DNA of 64,000 bases from Benincasa hispida. Its lineage: Eukaryota; Streptophyta; Magnoliopsida; Cucurbitales; Cucurbitaceae. The notes beneath the pieces were generated by a model. That model did not search any database and was not told where the DNA came from. It was given only the letters and a program-made list of their open reading frames with translations. The position numbers and the translations under genes are program-made. The stretch covers positions 21,090,908-21,154,907 of the forward strand of contig NC_052357.1 of the NCBI RefSeq assembly GCF_009727055.1, in the 5' to 3' direction. Positions 48,704 to 61,396 of this stretch are shown piece after piece; position 1 is the first letter of the stretch, and the number at the start of each line of letters is the position of its first letter.

Positions 48704-48730
48704 TTATACATACATACATACATACATACT
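48704..48730. repeat. (CATA)n microsatellite
   Basis: Run of catacata units, about six repeats. Confidence 0.9.
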
Positions 48731-50296
48731 ACGTATCTTCAATGTATCCGTATCTTAGTTTTTTAGAAATTAACATATCGTCGTATCTTATTCGTATCAT
48801 GTATCTGTATCTGTGTCTGTGGTTCTTAGCGTGAGTAAGAAATATCATATAAAATAACATCTCATTCACGTTTTCTTCCATAATTTAAAGATATTAAAAT
48901 GTAAATTAAAATATTCATATTAATACAACTATTATCTCACTTATATAAAAATAATTAAAAAAATCAATATGCCCACAAGGCGGACGTCATCGATTTCGAG
49001 CTGGTTGGGGTTGATGCCCTAAAGTCTTGTGTCGTGTAATTTGTAAACAGTTTGTACGAGCGCTTGTGATGTATAATATATGATATTTTACTTCACTTCT
49101 TGATTTTGCTAAGTTAATTGTTTTATTTGCTTTACCACAAACCAATAAACCTAAAATCCCTGGTTATCTAGATGTAACTTAAACATATATGTGATGACAT
49201 ACAAGTGGATCATGTCTTAAGTGATAACCAAAATGGTTTGTAGTATATGAATATAGGAGGGAAACTTTATTCTGGTAACGCTATGGATGCGACCCGCTTT
49301 GTGGTATGGTAACAGGTGATGTGACTTATCACAGATGATTTGATCCTGATCATTCGTTTAGGGGATATGCGAGTGGGGGCGTCCTATACAAAGAGTTTAT
49401 ATAAGACCTGACCACGAAGTGTTAATGTCTCGTTATATAACACCGTTCATGACAGAGACTTCACTTCACTAGGATGAGCATAGGTAACATGACCTCTGAG
49501 TGAGTTGGGAACTCCTGTCATTGAAGGCGGTCCTTCGATTTGCATGGGTGCGAGTGGCCATGTCACCGACTCAAACCTACCATTTTGGGGATTCGTCTGA
49601 TTTGGGAGCTTGGAACTCAGCTACACAAGATGGAATTCACTCCTTCCCCGAAGTAGGGGCAAGTAGATAGATAGCTCCCTTAAGGGCTGATTCCAAGGCT
49701 TGAATGATGTGGCGCTACACACCTTCTCTTGGGCCGAGAGGTGTTCACACATAGTTGGACTATGTTGTATTGTTCATTAGAGAAATTAGTGGTACTTAAG
49801 AAGTGAGATGTAACTACAGGGGCAAAATATTAAATTGGCCCAACTGTACTTATGAGTATTTGTGAAGGGTCATCATACTCATGATTGGTTATATCCGATG
49901 GACACAGAAATATATCTGTGGTAAGAAGAGTTAAGCTGTTGGTCTTTAGTGGAGTGCCTAACAGTTAACGGATGGTGGATCTCGTGGCTAAAGAGTTTAT
50001 TCAGCTATTTACGTACCGTTGGAGCTTCAAGCCATAGGTCAGGTCCCCTTGGTAGCTTGGATAAAGTTAAGAATAAGTTTTTGGGTCAGTTTGAAATGTT
50101 CAAATTGACAAGAGGGAGTTCGATTATATATGATATAATTGAACTAGTTAGTTATATATGCTATAATTGACTAAATGTATGAGATACATTATTTTGGAGG
50201 AAATTAGATATAAATATGATTTATATCAAGTAGAGGAGAAATTACTATAGTAGATATATGATATCAAACTATAGGTTAAGAATATAATACGATTAT

Positions 50297-50333
50297 ATTA
50301 ATTAATTAATTAATTAATTAATTAATTAATTAG
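50297..50333. repeat. (AATT)n microsatellite
   Basis: Uninterrupted attaatta run of about nine units inside solo LTR copy 1. Confidence 0.9.
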
Positions 50334-50516
50334 TCGGTTATGTGATAATTGACCGGGAATTTCTCCTAAATCGTGTATAAGTGGGAAGATCAAATTCGGT
50401 TATTGTAACTGCAGAATAAAATGAAAATTGGTTTCATTTTGTAAAGAGTTGGAGAAAATTTCGCTCACGGTGTGGAAATTTCACGTTCGCTTAGTTGAGA
50501 GCCTATACAATAGCGC

Positions 50517-50554
50517 CTGTCTCTTATACACATCTAGATGTGTATAAGAGACAG
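50517..50554. other. Tn5 mosaic-end dimer: Nextera mate-pair junction adapter left in the assembly
   Basis: CTGTCTCTTATACACATCT (50517-50535) is followed directly by its reverse complement AGATGTGTATAAGAGACAG (50536-50554). This 19 + 19 bp perfect palindrome is the Tn5 mosaic end joined to itself, the known circularisation junction of Nextera mate-pair libraries. It is not plant sequence. Confidence 0.97.
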
Positions 50555-51040
50555 ACCTACATGATTGTGTACCTTTTCCTAAATGACAAGCACCTGACTA
50601 TATGATAGTCATCTACTATCTCCCACTTGCTTGTTCGTTCTACACGATCGTCCTTTCCTCATTCCTCTACCAATTCCATCAAAGTCCATTCTTTGGATTC
50701 TCACTCCGAGAATATCAAGGGCTTCAAGTGGTGGTGTCGTCCCCGGTTACTACTTGTTCGTGTGCTGCCGTTCGTATAGACAACCGTGTTGCTGTTAGGC
50801 TACTGATTGCTGGGCGATAAGAAGCGTAGAGGAGTCGTTTCCGCTAGATTGAGTTCGAGTGAAGATTATCTTCAACTGGTACGTTTACTCAATCTATTGT
50901 ATTATAATTGTTAAAGCATGCCTATAATTAGTGTTACAATGCACTTCTGTTTGTTAGAATGTGTGTGTGGTAATTCGGTCACAATAAAATAGGAAAGATC
51001 CGAACCCGCTTATAGATACTCTTGTTTAAGAGTTCCTTCA

Positions 51041-53000
51041 GTCATCGACTTCGAACTTGAGGTTGCTCTGGTTCCCCTTGATGTTGCTTCGGTACCTTTG
51101 CAAGCACTTCATAATATAAAAATTCATTATGCTCTCCACGACTGCGACCATATTCATGCACGTATGAAGACGATGGACCAGCGTCTGAGTCATAATATCC
51201 TGAACCAAATACTGGCATCATCATCATCAGACTAACAGAATCAGTTTGGCTTTGCGTCGCATCATAGGGGACAATTCTTCCACATTGTGAGCAACCTCAT
51301 CGAACTCATCTTCTTTTTCTCGAATAGGTCATCTACGTCTAGGAATCGGTGGAGGAACAATAGGTATATCATACATATAATGTATCTCTTCCATATAGTT
51401 CTAGTTGTCACTACATATAGCAAGAACCTGGTTCAGATCATTCGCAACATCACAGAGTCTACTGTTGTTCGATATCTGTGAATTATAAAATAATTAGACA
51501 ATATTTAAAATAAATTTAAATTAAAAAAATTAGATAATATTAATTTATTTACCAGATGATCCACAACTGCTCCCAAACGAGTAATATAGTACCTTGTGAT
51601 ATTATTATACCAGTTGATGTAGTTTTGAGTGACGTCCTTGTCAAACAGCCCAATAGAAATCCCACATTGCAATAAACCTTGCACAATAGTGCCATCACAC
51701 TACCAAATGTACAACTTTTTCGTACCAATCTCCAATTCTTAAGTCAATGTCATGCAGTAGGGGTTCAATATTCCAAGGCGATGAGACATCCTTCTGAAAA
51801 CCGAATTGTATCATTTCCCTTTCAAGAAGATACCACTCACCAATGTGAAAACATATGAGAGGACTTATCATCCGTTATATGTTTTGACCATTTTTACAGA
51901 AATTAGGCAAAGTGTGCTTAACAAGTTTGTAAGACTCCCAAATAATCTGAAACACAAAATATTATATTGAAAAATATTAAAGACAAATTCAATAAAAATC
52001 TGTATAAAAAGATCAATTTGGTTCAGTATTAATGTATTTGATCAGATTGAAACAGATCAAACATGTATCTATACTAGCTGGCTACATGTGTGGCTATCTT
52101 AGTGACACAAAATTTGTCTCTCCACCTAAAATTTTAAATTGATAATTTAGATTCTGAATTAATTAGATAATTCATATAAAAATTAAATTGAATTAAAATA
52201 ATGTACCAAGAACCGTAGGCTTGTCCAGTAAACTGAGCGCCATTTACATGTTGTAGCTGTGGAGCCATTGTTGAAAATTGTTTCCAAGCCCATAGTTGCA
52301 AAAGTATCAGAGGCCTAGCTATCTCGCGAACTTCAGGTTTTGTTGCTTTGCACAGTTATCTATACAACCATGCCAAACATGCTCCACCACAAGAATACCG
52401 TCTCGCATCATAGAGGTTAACTAACAGTGGCAGGAACATCAAGTAAACAAAATGACTTGATTTGTCAGAAAACAGACTTCCACCCATATATGCTTACGCA
52501 TTTCTCATGACAGTTTCCTCGCCTGCATCATCGACGAGCTCATGGAATTATGTCCTTAACCATATCAAACTTAACTTCGATCCTTTAATTTTATCACCAG
52601 GTGGGGTCACACTGAGATATAGTTGGAAAATTTGTAACCAACCATCATACATCACTCCAGAGACTGGCTCAACGTCAACAGGTAATCCGGACAATACTTC
52701 TAAGTCTTGTAGAGTGATATTGCACTCTCTAATGGACATTTGAAATGTATCCGTCTCAGGTCTCCACCTCGACCAATGCTGTGATGAGATGCCAATCTAA
52801 CTGAATGAATCCCAATATGGAAACTCCATAAAATCCAGATGTATGAAGTAGCAGTAGTATTCGAGGGTGGAGTGGGATAGTGCACTAAACAACTGCCTCT
52901 CGACGTTTACAAGATATTTCGCCAATGGTACGATCTTGCCATACAAAAAATTGAGATCAATAGGCCATGGATTTAAAGTCATGATCTAAAAGAAAAAAAT
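51041..53000 (-). pseudogene. Plant mobile domain (PMD, MAIN-like) gene remnant linked to a MULE
   Basis: Read right to left: a start segment at 52982-52797 (KYLVNVERQLFSALSHSTLE, FMEFPYWDSF); then the core at 52739-52548 (CNITLQDLEVLSGLPVDVEP); then at about 52500-52210 SLFSDKSSHFVYLMFLPLL, YSCGGACLAWLYR and LLQLWAWKQF; then WYLLEREMIQFGF at about 51830; and a Pro/Gln/basic tail ending near 51042. This order is that of PMD proteins often named MAIN-like or phosphatase-7 long-form homologues. Stops and frame changes occur, for example after WDSFS. It lies downstream of the MULE transposase on the same strand, as in known MULE/PMD composites. Confidence 0.7.
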
Positions 53001-53154
53001 TATTTATTTCTTCATTAAATAATGTACAACTTAATTGAAAAAATAATGTATAACTTTATAAATTATAATAAAAAAAAATTAAATATACAATAAAAGTATC
53101 ATCTACATAATTGAAATAGTTTTACCAGATAAAAAGTATTAATAATAAAAATCC

Positions 53155-55420
53155 CTAACTGTCTGGAGCCTGTCTTAGTAATGAAGGACACTTCCTTTGA
53201 TTATCACCTAACTGATTACAAAACCCACATCGTAGTTGAGCACTTGGTTCTGTCCAATCCATCTCGTTATGGTAACGTGAACTCTTTGGTCTATCAGGTT
53301 TTCTCAACAACGATGGGTCAGCATGTAAGACGGGCATATTAGAGTGTGTGATCCAGTAATCTTCATGCGATACAGGTTGAAATTGAAGAGAGTAACATGC
53401 AGCATACATTGACAATTTATAGTATTCCTCAACAAAATCTTCGTAGTTTATGTTAAAATGTGAGCAAACTGCCATAAAATGCGAGCATGGAATGCCAAAC
53501 ACTTGCCACTGTTACATGAACAAGACTGCTAGGACCCGTTTAGCCTGAATATTTGAACATTTTCTCATTTATCATTGAGGTTGTGACGTCCGGTCTTCAC
53601 ATGAAACATACCTTCATATCGATCGTATGACTGTACTTCATATTTACTAAATCTTGCAGCCCATTTATTAATTTTTTTCGTGTGCGTACCTGAATTTTTA
53701 CTCCACTTATTATTATAAATAGGCTTGAAACAAATTTTTAATAACATATATATATATAATTAATATTACCGGATGCATTTATCTTGACGCTCCAAAGCAG
53801 CTCTTATTTCTTCTCTTCTTTTTTTTTTTGAAATAATTACACACTTAAAGAATGTTATTTGAGTAAGAGCATTTATCGACAACATTCGAGCTCCTTTGAG
53901 GATGCCATTTATACACTCTGATCGATTTATCGTCATCCACCCATATCTGAACCCTCCATCATGTGCTTGAGTCCATTGCTCTATACCAATGTTGTTAAAA
54001 AAACTCAGACAGCTCCAATTTATTCCTTTGATGTCCTCAATGGCTTTGTTAAACTTTCGAATTTGAAATTAACACCCGATACGATAAACATAATTTTTTA
54101 ATGTGTTAACTTTGTATTTTTTTTTTATTAAAGTTGCTGACGATATGTCGTAAGCATAAACGATGGTGTCATTTTGGTCCCGTCCAACCATTTGCTGGAT
54201 TGTTCACTGCTGCGATGATACCAACATGTCAATCTAAAATTAAACACATTTTTTCGTGTGTTACAATTTCTCTCAAGTATTTCAGGAACCATCCCCATGA
54301 GTCTGCAGACTCCTCATCTGCAACGGTGAATGCAAGTGGAAGAAGATGCCCGTTCGAATCAACTGATGTAGCAATCAGTAACTTTTCTCTATATTTTCCA
54401 TACAAGTGGGTACCATCTATTTGAATTAACGACCAACTACTTAGTATTATAAATAGGCTTGAAACAAATTGTTAATAACATATATAAAATTAATATTACC
54501 GGATGCATTTATCTTGACGCTCCAAAGCAGCTCTTATTTATTCTCTTCTTTTTTTGAAATAATTAACACACTTAAAGAATGTTATTTGAGAAAGAGCATT
54601 TATCGACAACATTCGAGCTCCTTTGAGGATTCCATTTATGCACTCTGATAGATTTGTCGTCAACCATCCATATCTGAACCCTCCATCATGTGCTTGAGCT
54701 CATTGCTCTATACCAATGTTGTTGAAAAAACTCAGACAGCTCCGATTTATTTCTTTGATGTCCTCAATGGCTTTGTTAAACTTTCGAATTTGAAATTGAC
54801 ACCCGACACGATAAACATAATTTTTTTAATGTGTTAAATTTGTAATTTTTTTTATTGAAGTTGCTGACGATATGTTGTAAGCATAAACGATGGTGACATT
54901 TTGTTCCCGTCCAACCATTTGCTGGATTGTTCACTGCTGTGATGATACCAACATGTCAATCTGAAATTAAACACATCTCTTTGTGTGTTACAATTTCTCT
55001 CAAGTGTTTCAGAAACCATCCCCATGAGTCTGCAGACTTCTCATCTGCAACGGTGAATGCAAGTGTAAGAAGATGCTCGTTCAAATCAACTGATGTAGCA
55101 ATCAGTAACTTTTCTCTATATTTTCCATACAAGTGGGTACCATCTATTTGAATTACCGACCGAAATTTATTAAAAGCTTCTATACAAGGACCAAATACCC
55201 AAAATACAGAAGTTAAGATAACATGGCTTTTAGTAGGCGTTTCTTCACTTTCAACTCTACACGTGTTCAGAGATTGGTCTGCTTAATTGTATACAGCCAC
55301 TTGGGTAACAATTTGTATTACTTATCTCAGTCACCGAACACTTTACCAACACTTTTCTTTTGCCCTTCCACATCTTATGGTAAGGAACATGATATCCAAA
55401 TTTTGATTTTATGTCGGACT
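53155..55420 (-). pseudogene. MULE transposase remnant (DDE region duplicated, SWIM finger frameshifted)
   Basis: From right to left: SKFGYHVPYHKMWKGKRK (about 55410-55350); FWVFGPCIEAFNKFRSVIQ leading into the DDE start IDGTHLYGKYREKLLIATSV (about 55190-55090); DEKSADSWGWFLKHL; and CLRHIVS-type motifs. The block from DGTHLYGKY onward then recurs at 54435-53711, a 734 bp tandem duplication. The C-terminal SWIM finger follows, with a one-base frame change between its CSC part (53525) and FGIPCSHFMAVC (53500). A zinc-knuckle-like CGFCNQLGDNQRKC closes it. The N-terminal part of the same gene is at 61397-61780, displaced by inserted LTRs. Not functional. Confidence 0.78.
53711..55165. repeat. 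Tandem duplication, 734 bp spacing, within the MULE transposase
   Basis: The first copy (53711-54440) and second copy (54445-55165) share almost every line of sequence: aggcttgaaacaaatt, ccggatgcatttatcttgac, gctccaaagcagctcttatt, catccccatgagtctgcaga, gtgggtaccatctatttgaa. Copies differ by a few percent, mostly single bases. Confidence 0.88.
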
Positions 55421-56008
55421 TGAAGGAACTCTAATGGGAGAGAATCTTGAGCGGAAGTGGATCGACCAAATTCCATTTTCATTGAATACAAAATTTACAG
55501 TAAACAATTAAACAAGATACACATTTAATACTAAATTACAACATGCTTAAGAATTAAAAGGTTTCAAGAAAGGACCTTTGAAGACATTTTCTTCACGTTT
55601 TCCGTCGAACAAATCATGAACTCCTTGAAGACCTTCTTCAAGATTAACCTCAAACAAAACTGAACACTACCACAAAAGTTACCTTGGTATTCTCAGGGTG
55701 ACAACCCAGAAGTGGTGACTCTGACTATTTGGGTTAAGAGGGAAAACTTAATGTAGAGGAGGAAAATTGAGAACTCTAAAAAAACTCAAGACAAAACACA
55801 CAGAACACTTCTGTATTTTTCTTTTTCAATCGTCCAACTAAACTTTGAAGAAGAAGAAAAAAACATTTTTCTTTTATTCTCCTTGCCAAAAATAACTACC
55901 ACCCACTTACGTGGGTGAAAAGAAAAGAATGGGAAGGGAGTTGTAACTCCCTTCCTTATTATTAAAATAATAATAATAATATAAATATAAATATGATAAC
56001 TAACTTAT

Positions 56009-56009
56009 C

Positions 56010-56047
<38 letters not shown>

Positions 56048-56050
56048 GTA
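56009..56050. repeat. (TA)n(TATG)n microsatellite
   Basis: About 12 TA units followed by four tatg units within the outer LTR. Confidence 0.85.
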
Positions 56051-56294
56051 TAATCATATGTTATATAAAATATAACATATAACCTATAGTTTTAATATTG
56101 TATCACATACAATATAAGCTATAGTTTCTTTTCTCTTTATATATGACATTTAATATAAAACATATTTATATTAAATTTAACAACTATGAATCTAATTCAT
56201 AGAAAATATATTTATTTCCTCCAATTAAGCTATAATGTATCAAATACATTGTGACAAGTATATCACATATAATTAAAATAACTTAATTATATCA

Positions 56295-59200
56295 TGAAGG
56301 AACTCTAAATAGAGATCCGTGAGCGGAAGCGGATTGTTCCAAATTTCATTGAGAAAGAACATAAACAAATACAGTCTAAAAGAACAAATTATGTATAAAC
56401 TATAAATTATAAGCATGCTTTTTTACTTGAACAAGGGATAGAGTATGCAAACATTTAAAGAACTCTTTCTTCAAGTATCCCTCGATCGTTTAGCAACTCA
56501 TTCAAGACAACACGAGCTTGAACGTTACGATCAGAACAACGAACAACACAAACTGAAGAATCCTCGATCACTATCGAGTGCAACTCGATCCTCAACCCTC
56601 GAACAGAACAAGAATACCACCACAAGAGTTACCTTTGTATTCTCGGTGTGAGAATCCAGGAGTTGTAGGCTATATGTAACTTTGGATAGAGAAATGAAGA
56701 AGGTAGGCGATCATGTAAGTAGGAGATGTATGGAGTCTATCATATAGACTAGATACTCGATCGTTTAGTAAGAAGAAGCCTATCGTATAGGCGTGCTATT
56801 CGATCGTGTAGTTGTTGAGATTGATGTCCTAATTCTCCCGGAGTCTCGTAGTTTGTAAACTGTACACATTGTTATGAATAAAATAAAAGTTATTTTATTT
56901 GGCATTTACTCATATCCAATAAACAAAGCTCCATGTTTATTGTATGTAAACTTAAGCATGTATATGAGATATACAAGTGGATCATGCCTTAAGTGATAAC
57001 CTAAAAAGGTCTGCAGTATAAGGATTAAGGAGGGATACCTGATCCTAGTGACACTATGGATACTGCCCACTTTGTAGAGGTTTGCAAGTGTTGTGAACTA
57101 CTACAGATGATAGATCCTGACCATTCATGTAGAGACATATGAGCGGGGGTGTCCTAAATAAAGAGTTTGTATAAGATCGGACCATGAGATGACTAGTCTC
57201 TTTATATAACGCCGTTGATACTTGAGACTTACATCTCACCTTAACGACCATAGGTGACATGACTTCAATCCTGAGCGTTTTGGGAATTCTTGCCTTTGAG
57301 GGTGGTCCTTTGATTAGTATGGGTGAGAGTGGCTAGATTGCCAATTTAACATGCCTACCTTTTTGGGGATCTTTCTAATCTGGGAGTTGGGAACTCAGCT
57401 ACACAAGATGGAATTCACTCATTCCCCGAAGTAAGGGTAAGTAGATAGATTGCTCCCTTAAGGACTGATTCCAAGTCTTGAACATAGTGGCCACAACTTC
57501 TCTTTGAAAGAGGGGACTCAGTCATATTAGAACTACGACTTATGTTCATTAGAAGGATCAATGGTACTTAAAGAGTTAGATGTAATTACAGAGGCATAAT
57601 ACTTATTGGCCTAGCTATACTTACGAGCGACTTGTGAAGGGTTATCACACTGTTGATTGGTTGATATGGACACAAAATATATCGGTAGTAAGGAGAGTGT
57701 AGCTGTCGATCTTTAATGGAGTGCCTGACATTTAACGGATGTGGATCCTGTGACTAAAGAGTTTAGTCAGTTATTCACGTACGGATGTCCCAATTATATG
57801 TTTCATGGGATGAAATATTAAAACTATAGATTATAAATATAATATGGTAAGTTGGTTATCATATATAATAATATTAGTTATTGGATAATTATCTTTTTTT
57901 ATCTAGTAACCAATTCAGTGGGAGGTTATTGGTGGTTTTATGGTAACCGTGAGATAAAAAGGAAAAATGTAAAAACGAAAAATGTTTTCCTAAATTTAGT
58001 AGATTTCCAAGAGTTTCTATTCTCGGAAAGAAACTCACGGATTGCTATCAAGTGAATTAGATCCTCCAAACGATAGTTGAAAGAGAGACTAAACGATCAT
58101 GGAGTGTTACTATACGATAGTTCACTCAGTTGATCGTAGAAAAATGATCGAGGGGCATTTGCTATATGATAGCCTGCCATCTTCTAAATGATTGAGCATT
58201 CATGTCTATATGATAGACCCTTCTCATCTCCCACTTGCTCAATCGTCTACACGATTGTTAGTCCTCCGGTCTCTTCCTTTAACTAAGTCCACACAGAGCC
58301 CACACTTCTAGATTTTCACACTGAGAATACCAAGGTAGCCATTGTGGTGGTGTCCTCACTCAACTCGACTGAGTTTGAGGTTTTGGAAGCCATTCGTTGT
58401 GTGTTCGCAGTGTTCGTGTGGTGGTTGCTGTTGATCGTGTTGTGTTGCGGTAGTTGTGTTTGAGCGTTCATGTGTTGCTAGCTTAGAGTCTGAACTAGCG
58501 TTCGTGATCGAGGGAGTTTTGAAGAATGAGTCTTCAAAGGTATGATACTTTATCCCTTGATCTTATTGTAAAGCATGTTGTAATTTTGTATTGTGCATGA
58601 CCTGTTAGTTTTCGTTTCTTAAATGTATTTTTGTATGTTTAATTTCGAATGAAATTTGAAACGATCATTCCGCTGCTCATGGAAATCCTCATGTCTGATT
58701 TTCATCAGTAGTAACGAGTAATTATCGTATAGTAAACTCGATATTTAATCGTTTAGGCTGTGAGATGCTATCGTTTAGCAAAACTATTTTACTCGATAGT
58801 CTTTTCTTTTATGAAAATGATACAATGAATCAACTTCAACTTGGAAAACATTTTTTTTTTAATCTCAAAGTTACCATAAAACTACCAATAACTTCCCACT
58901 CAATTCGGTTATTAAAGAAAAAGATTGATTAATTATCATATAATTAATATATTATAAATAAATACAATAACCGACTTATCATATTATATTTATAACTTAT
59001 AGTTTTAATATTTCATCATATGAAACATATAAACTATAGTTTTTTTTTCTATTTTATGGTATTTAATATAAATCATATTTATATTAATTCCTCCCATTAA
59101 TGTATCTAATACATAAAATCAATTATATCACATATAATTGAATAAATTTAGTTATATCACATATAATCAAATTTCCTCTTGTTAATTTGAACACTTCAAA

Positions 59201-60247
59201 TTAATCCAAAATCTGATTCTCAACTTGAACCTATTGAACTACCAAGGGGACCTTATGAACCTATAGCTTGAAGCTCCAATGGTACGTGAATAACTGACTA
59301 AAATCTTTAATCACGAGATCCACCATCCGTTAACTGTTGGTCACTCCACTAAAGACTGACAATTGCATTCTTCGCACTATAGATATATTTATATGTCCAT
59401 TGGATATAACCAATCAACAGTGCGATGACCCTTCACAAATTGCTCGTAAGTACAACTTGGCCAATTTATCGTCTCGCCCCTGTAGTTACATCTAACTCCT
59501 TAAGTACCACTGATTCCTCTAATGCACAAACTATGACTGAGTCTTCTCTTCTCAAGAGAGGGTGTGGCCACTATGTTCAAGATCCGGAATCATTCCTTAA
59601 AGGAGCAATTTATTTACTAGCTCTTACTTTGGGAAGAAGTGAATTTCGTCTTGTGTAACTGAGTTCCCAGCTCCCCAATCAGATGAATCCCCAAAATGGT
59701 AGGCTTGTTGAGTTGGCATTTTAACCACTCTCACCTGTACAAATCAAAGGACCGCCCTCATGAGCAGAAGTTCCCAAGTCATTCAAGATTAAGATCATGT
59801 CACTTATGATCATCCTAGTGAAATGTAAGTCTCAATTATGTATGGCGTTATATAAAAAGACTAATCATTTCATGGTCCGATCTTATACAAATTCTTTGTA
59901 TAGGATACTCCGCTCGCATGTTTCCACATGAATGGTCAGTATTAGACCATTTGTAGCACTTTACAATACGTGTAACATCTACAAAATGGGCCGTATCCGT
60001 AGTGTCACTAGGATAAGATATCCCTCCTTTATCCTTATACTACAAACCATTTAGATTATTTCTTAAAGCATGATCCACTTGTATGTCTTTACATACATGC
60101 TTAAGTTACATAAAATAACCTCAGATCTTAGTTTATTGGATTGAGTAAATACTTATAAAATAACACTTATTTTATTAATAACAATATATTTATAAAGTGT
60201 TTACAAACTACGAGACTACCAGGAGAATTAGGACAACAATCCCAACA
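56295..60247 (-). mobile_element. Middle solo LTR of family L (level 2), itself split
   Basis: Starts TGTTGGGATTGTTGTCC at 60247 and ends AGAGTTCCTTCA at 56295 on the minus strand. Flanked by a perfect 5 bp duplication TGATA (60248-60252 and 56290-56294). Own parts 58713-60247 and 56295-56812 make 2053 bp. Inserted into the outer LTR. Confidence 0.88.
56813..58707 (+). mobile_element. Inner solo LTR of family L (level 3), opposite orientation
   Basis: Starts TGTTGAGATTGATGTCC and ends GATTTTCATCA on the plus strand, 1895 bp. Perfect 5 bp duplication GTAGT at 56808-56812 and 58708-58712. It lies inside the level 2 LTR and runs antiparallel to it, so the two share long inverted similarity (for example the 'gtgggaggttattggtggtt' block at 57920 against the reverse complement near 58900). 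Confidence 0.88.
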
Positions 60248-61396
60248 TATCATATATAATTAAATACCTCTATTAATTTAAACAATTCACATTAATCCAA
60301 AAATTGATTCTTAAATAAATCTTATTGAGCTACCAAGGGGACCTCATAGACCTGTAGCTTGAAGCTCCAACGGTACATGAATAATTAATTAAACTCTTTA
60401 ATTACATTATTCACCATCCATTAATAGTCGGACACTCTACTAAAGACCCACAACTGCACTCTTCGCACTACAGATATATTTCTATGTCCATTGGATATAA
60501 CCAATCAATAGTACGATGTCCCTTCACAAATTGCTCGTAAGTACAGTTGAACCAAAATTACCGTTTTGCCCCTGTAGTTACATCTAACTCCTTAAGTACC
60601 ACTAATCCCTCTAATAAACAATAGATCATAGTCTAACTATGACTAAACCCCTTTCGGGCCAGGAGAGAGTTTAGCGCCACATTGTTCAAGACCCGAAATC
60701 AGCCCTTAAGGGAGCAATTTATCTACTTACCCTTGCTTCAGGGAAGGAGTGAATTCCATCTTGTGAAGCTGTATTCCCAACTCCCCAATCAGACGAGTAC
60801 CCAAAATGGTAGGCTTGTTGATTCGGTGATTTGATCACTCTCATCCATACAAATCAAAGGACCGCCCTCATAGGCAGGAGTTCACAACTCACTTAGGATT
60901 CAGATCATGTTACCTATTGTCATCCTAGTTAAATGTAAGTCTTTATTATGAACAACGTTATATAATGAGACTAAAAATTTCGTGGTCCAATCTTATACAA
61001 ACTTCTTTATATAGAATATCCCCGCTCGCATGTTTATACATGAATGATCAAGATTAGATCATTTGTAGCACTTTACAACATTTGTAACACCTACAAAACG
61101 GGCCATACACGTAGTGTCACCAGGATAAGGTATCCATCCTTATCCATCTACTACAGACCATTTAGGTTATCACTTAAACATGATCCACTCGTATGTCTCT
61201 ACATACATGTTTAAGTTACAAAGATAACCTTGGATGTTAGTTTATTGGTTTGTGGTTAATGAAACTAAAATATCATATATTTTATAGACAATGAATAAAA
61301 TATCAAATATTTTATTAAATACATAATAAGTTTGTTCAACAATGTTTACAAATTATAGAACCCTACGAGATTTAGGGCATAACCCCCAACAGGATT

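Larger units (their letters stand above)
49002..51040 (+). mobile_element. Solo LTR, family L (about 2 kb), copy 1
   Basis: Starts TGGTTGGGGTTGATGCCCTA and ends TTAAGAGTTCCTTCA, the same termini as the three copies at 55421-61391. It shares internal phrases with them: acaagtggatcatg, ccccgaagtaggggcaagta, ctacacaagatggaattcac. No internal retroelement domain. Flanks do not give a standard 5 bp duplication; instead a 17 bp imperfect direct repeat flanks it. A 38 bp sequencing adapter interrupts it at 50517, so continuity is doubtful. Confidence 0.75.
55421..61391 (-). mobile_element. Outer solo LTR of family L (level 1), split by a nested insertion
   Basis: Minus-strand LTR with start TGTTGGGGGTTATGCCC at 61391 and end AGAGTTCCTTCA at 55421. 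Target duplication AATCC (61392-61396) and AGTCC (55416-55420), four of five bases equal. Its own parts are 60248-61391 and 55421-56294 minus one target copy, about 2013 bp together, close to the 2039 bp of copy 1. It interrupts the MULE transposase reading frame. Confidence 0.85.

Noticed and set aside
54134..55151. Two similar plus-strand frames (96 and 74 codons)
   Set aside because: Antisense shadows of the duplicated MULE transposase on the minus strand; the similarity reflects the duplication.
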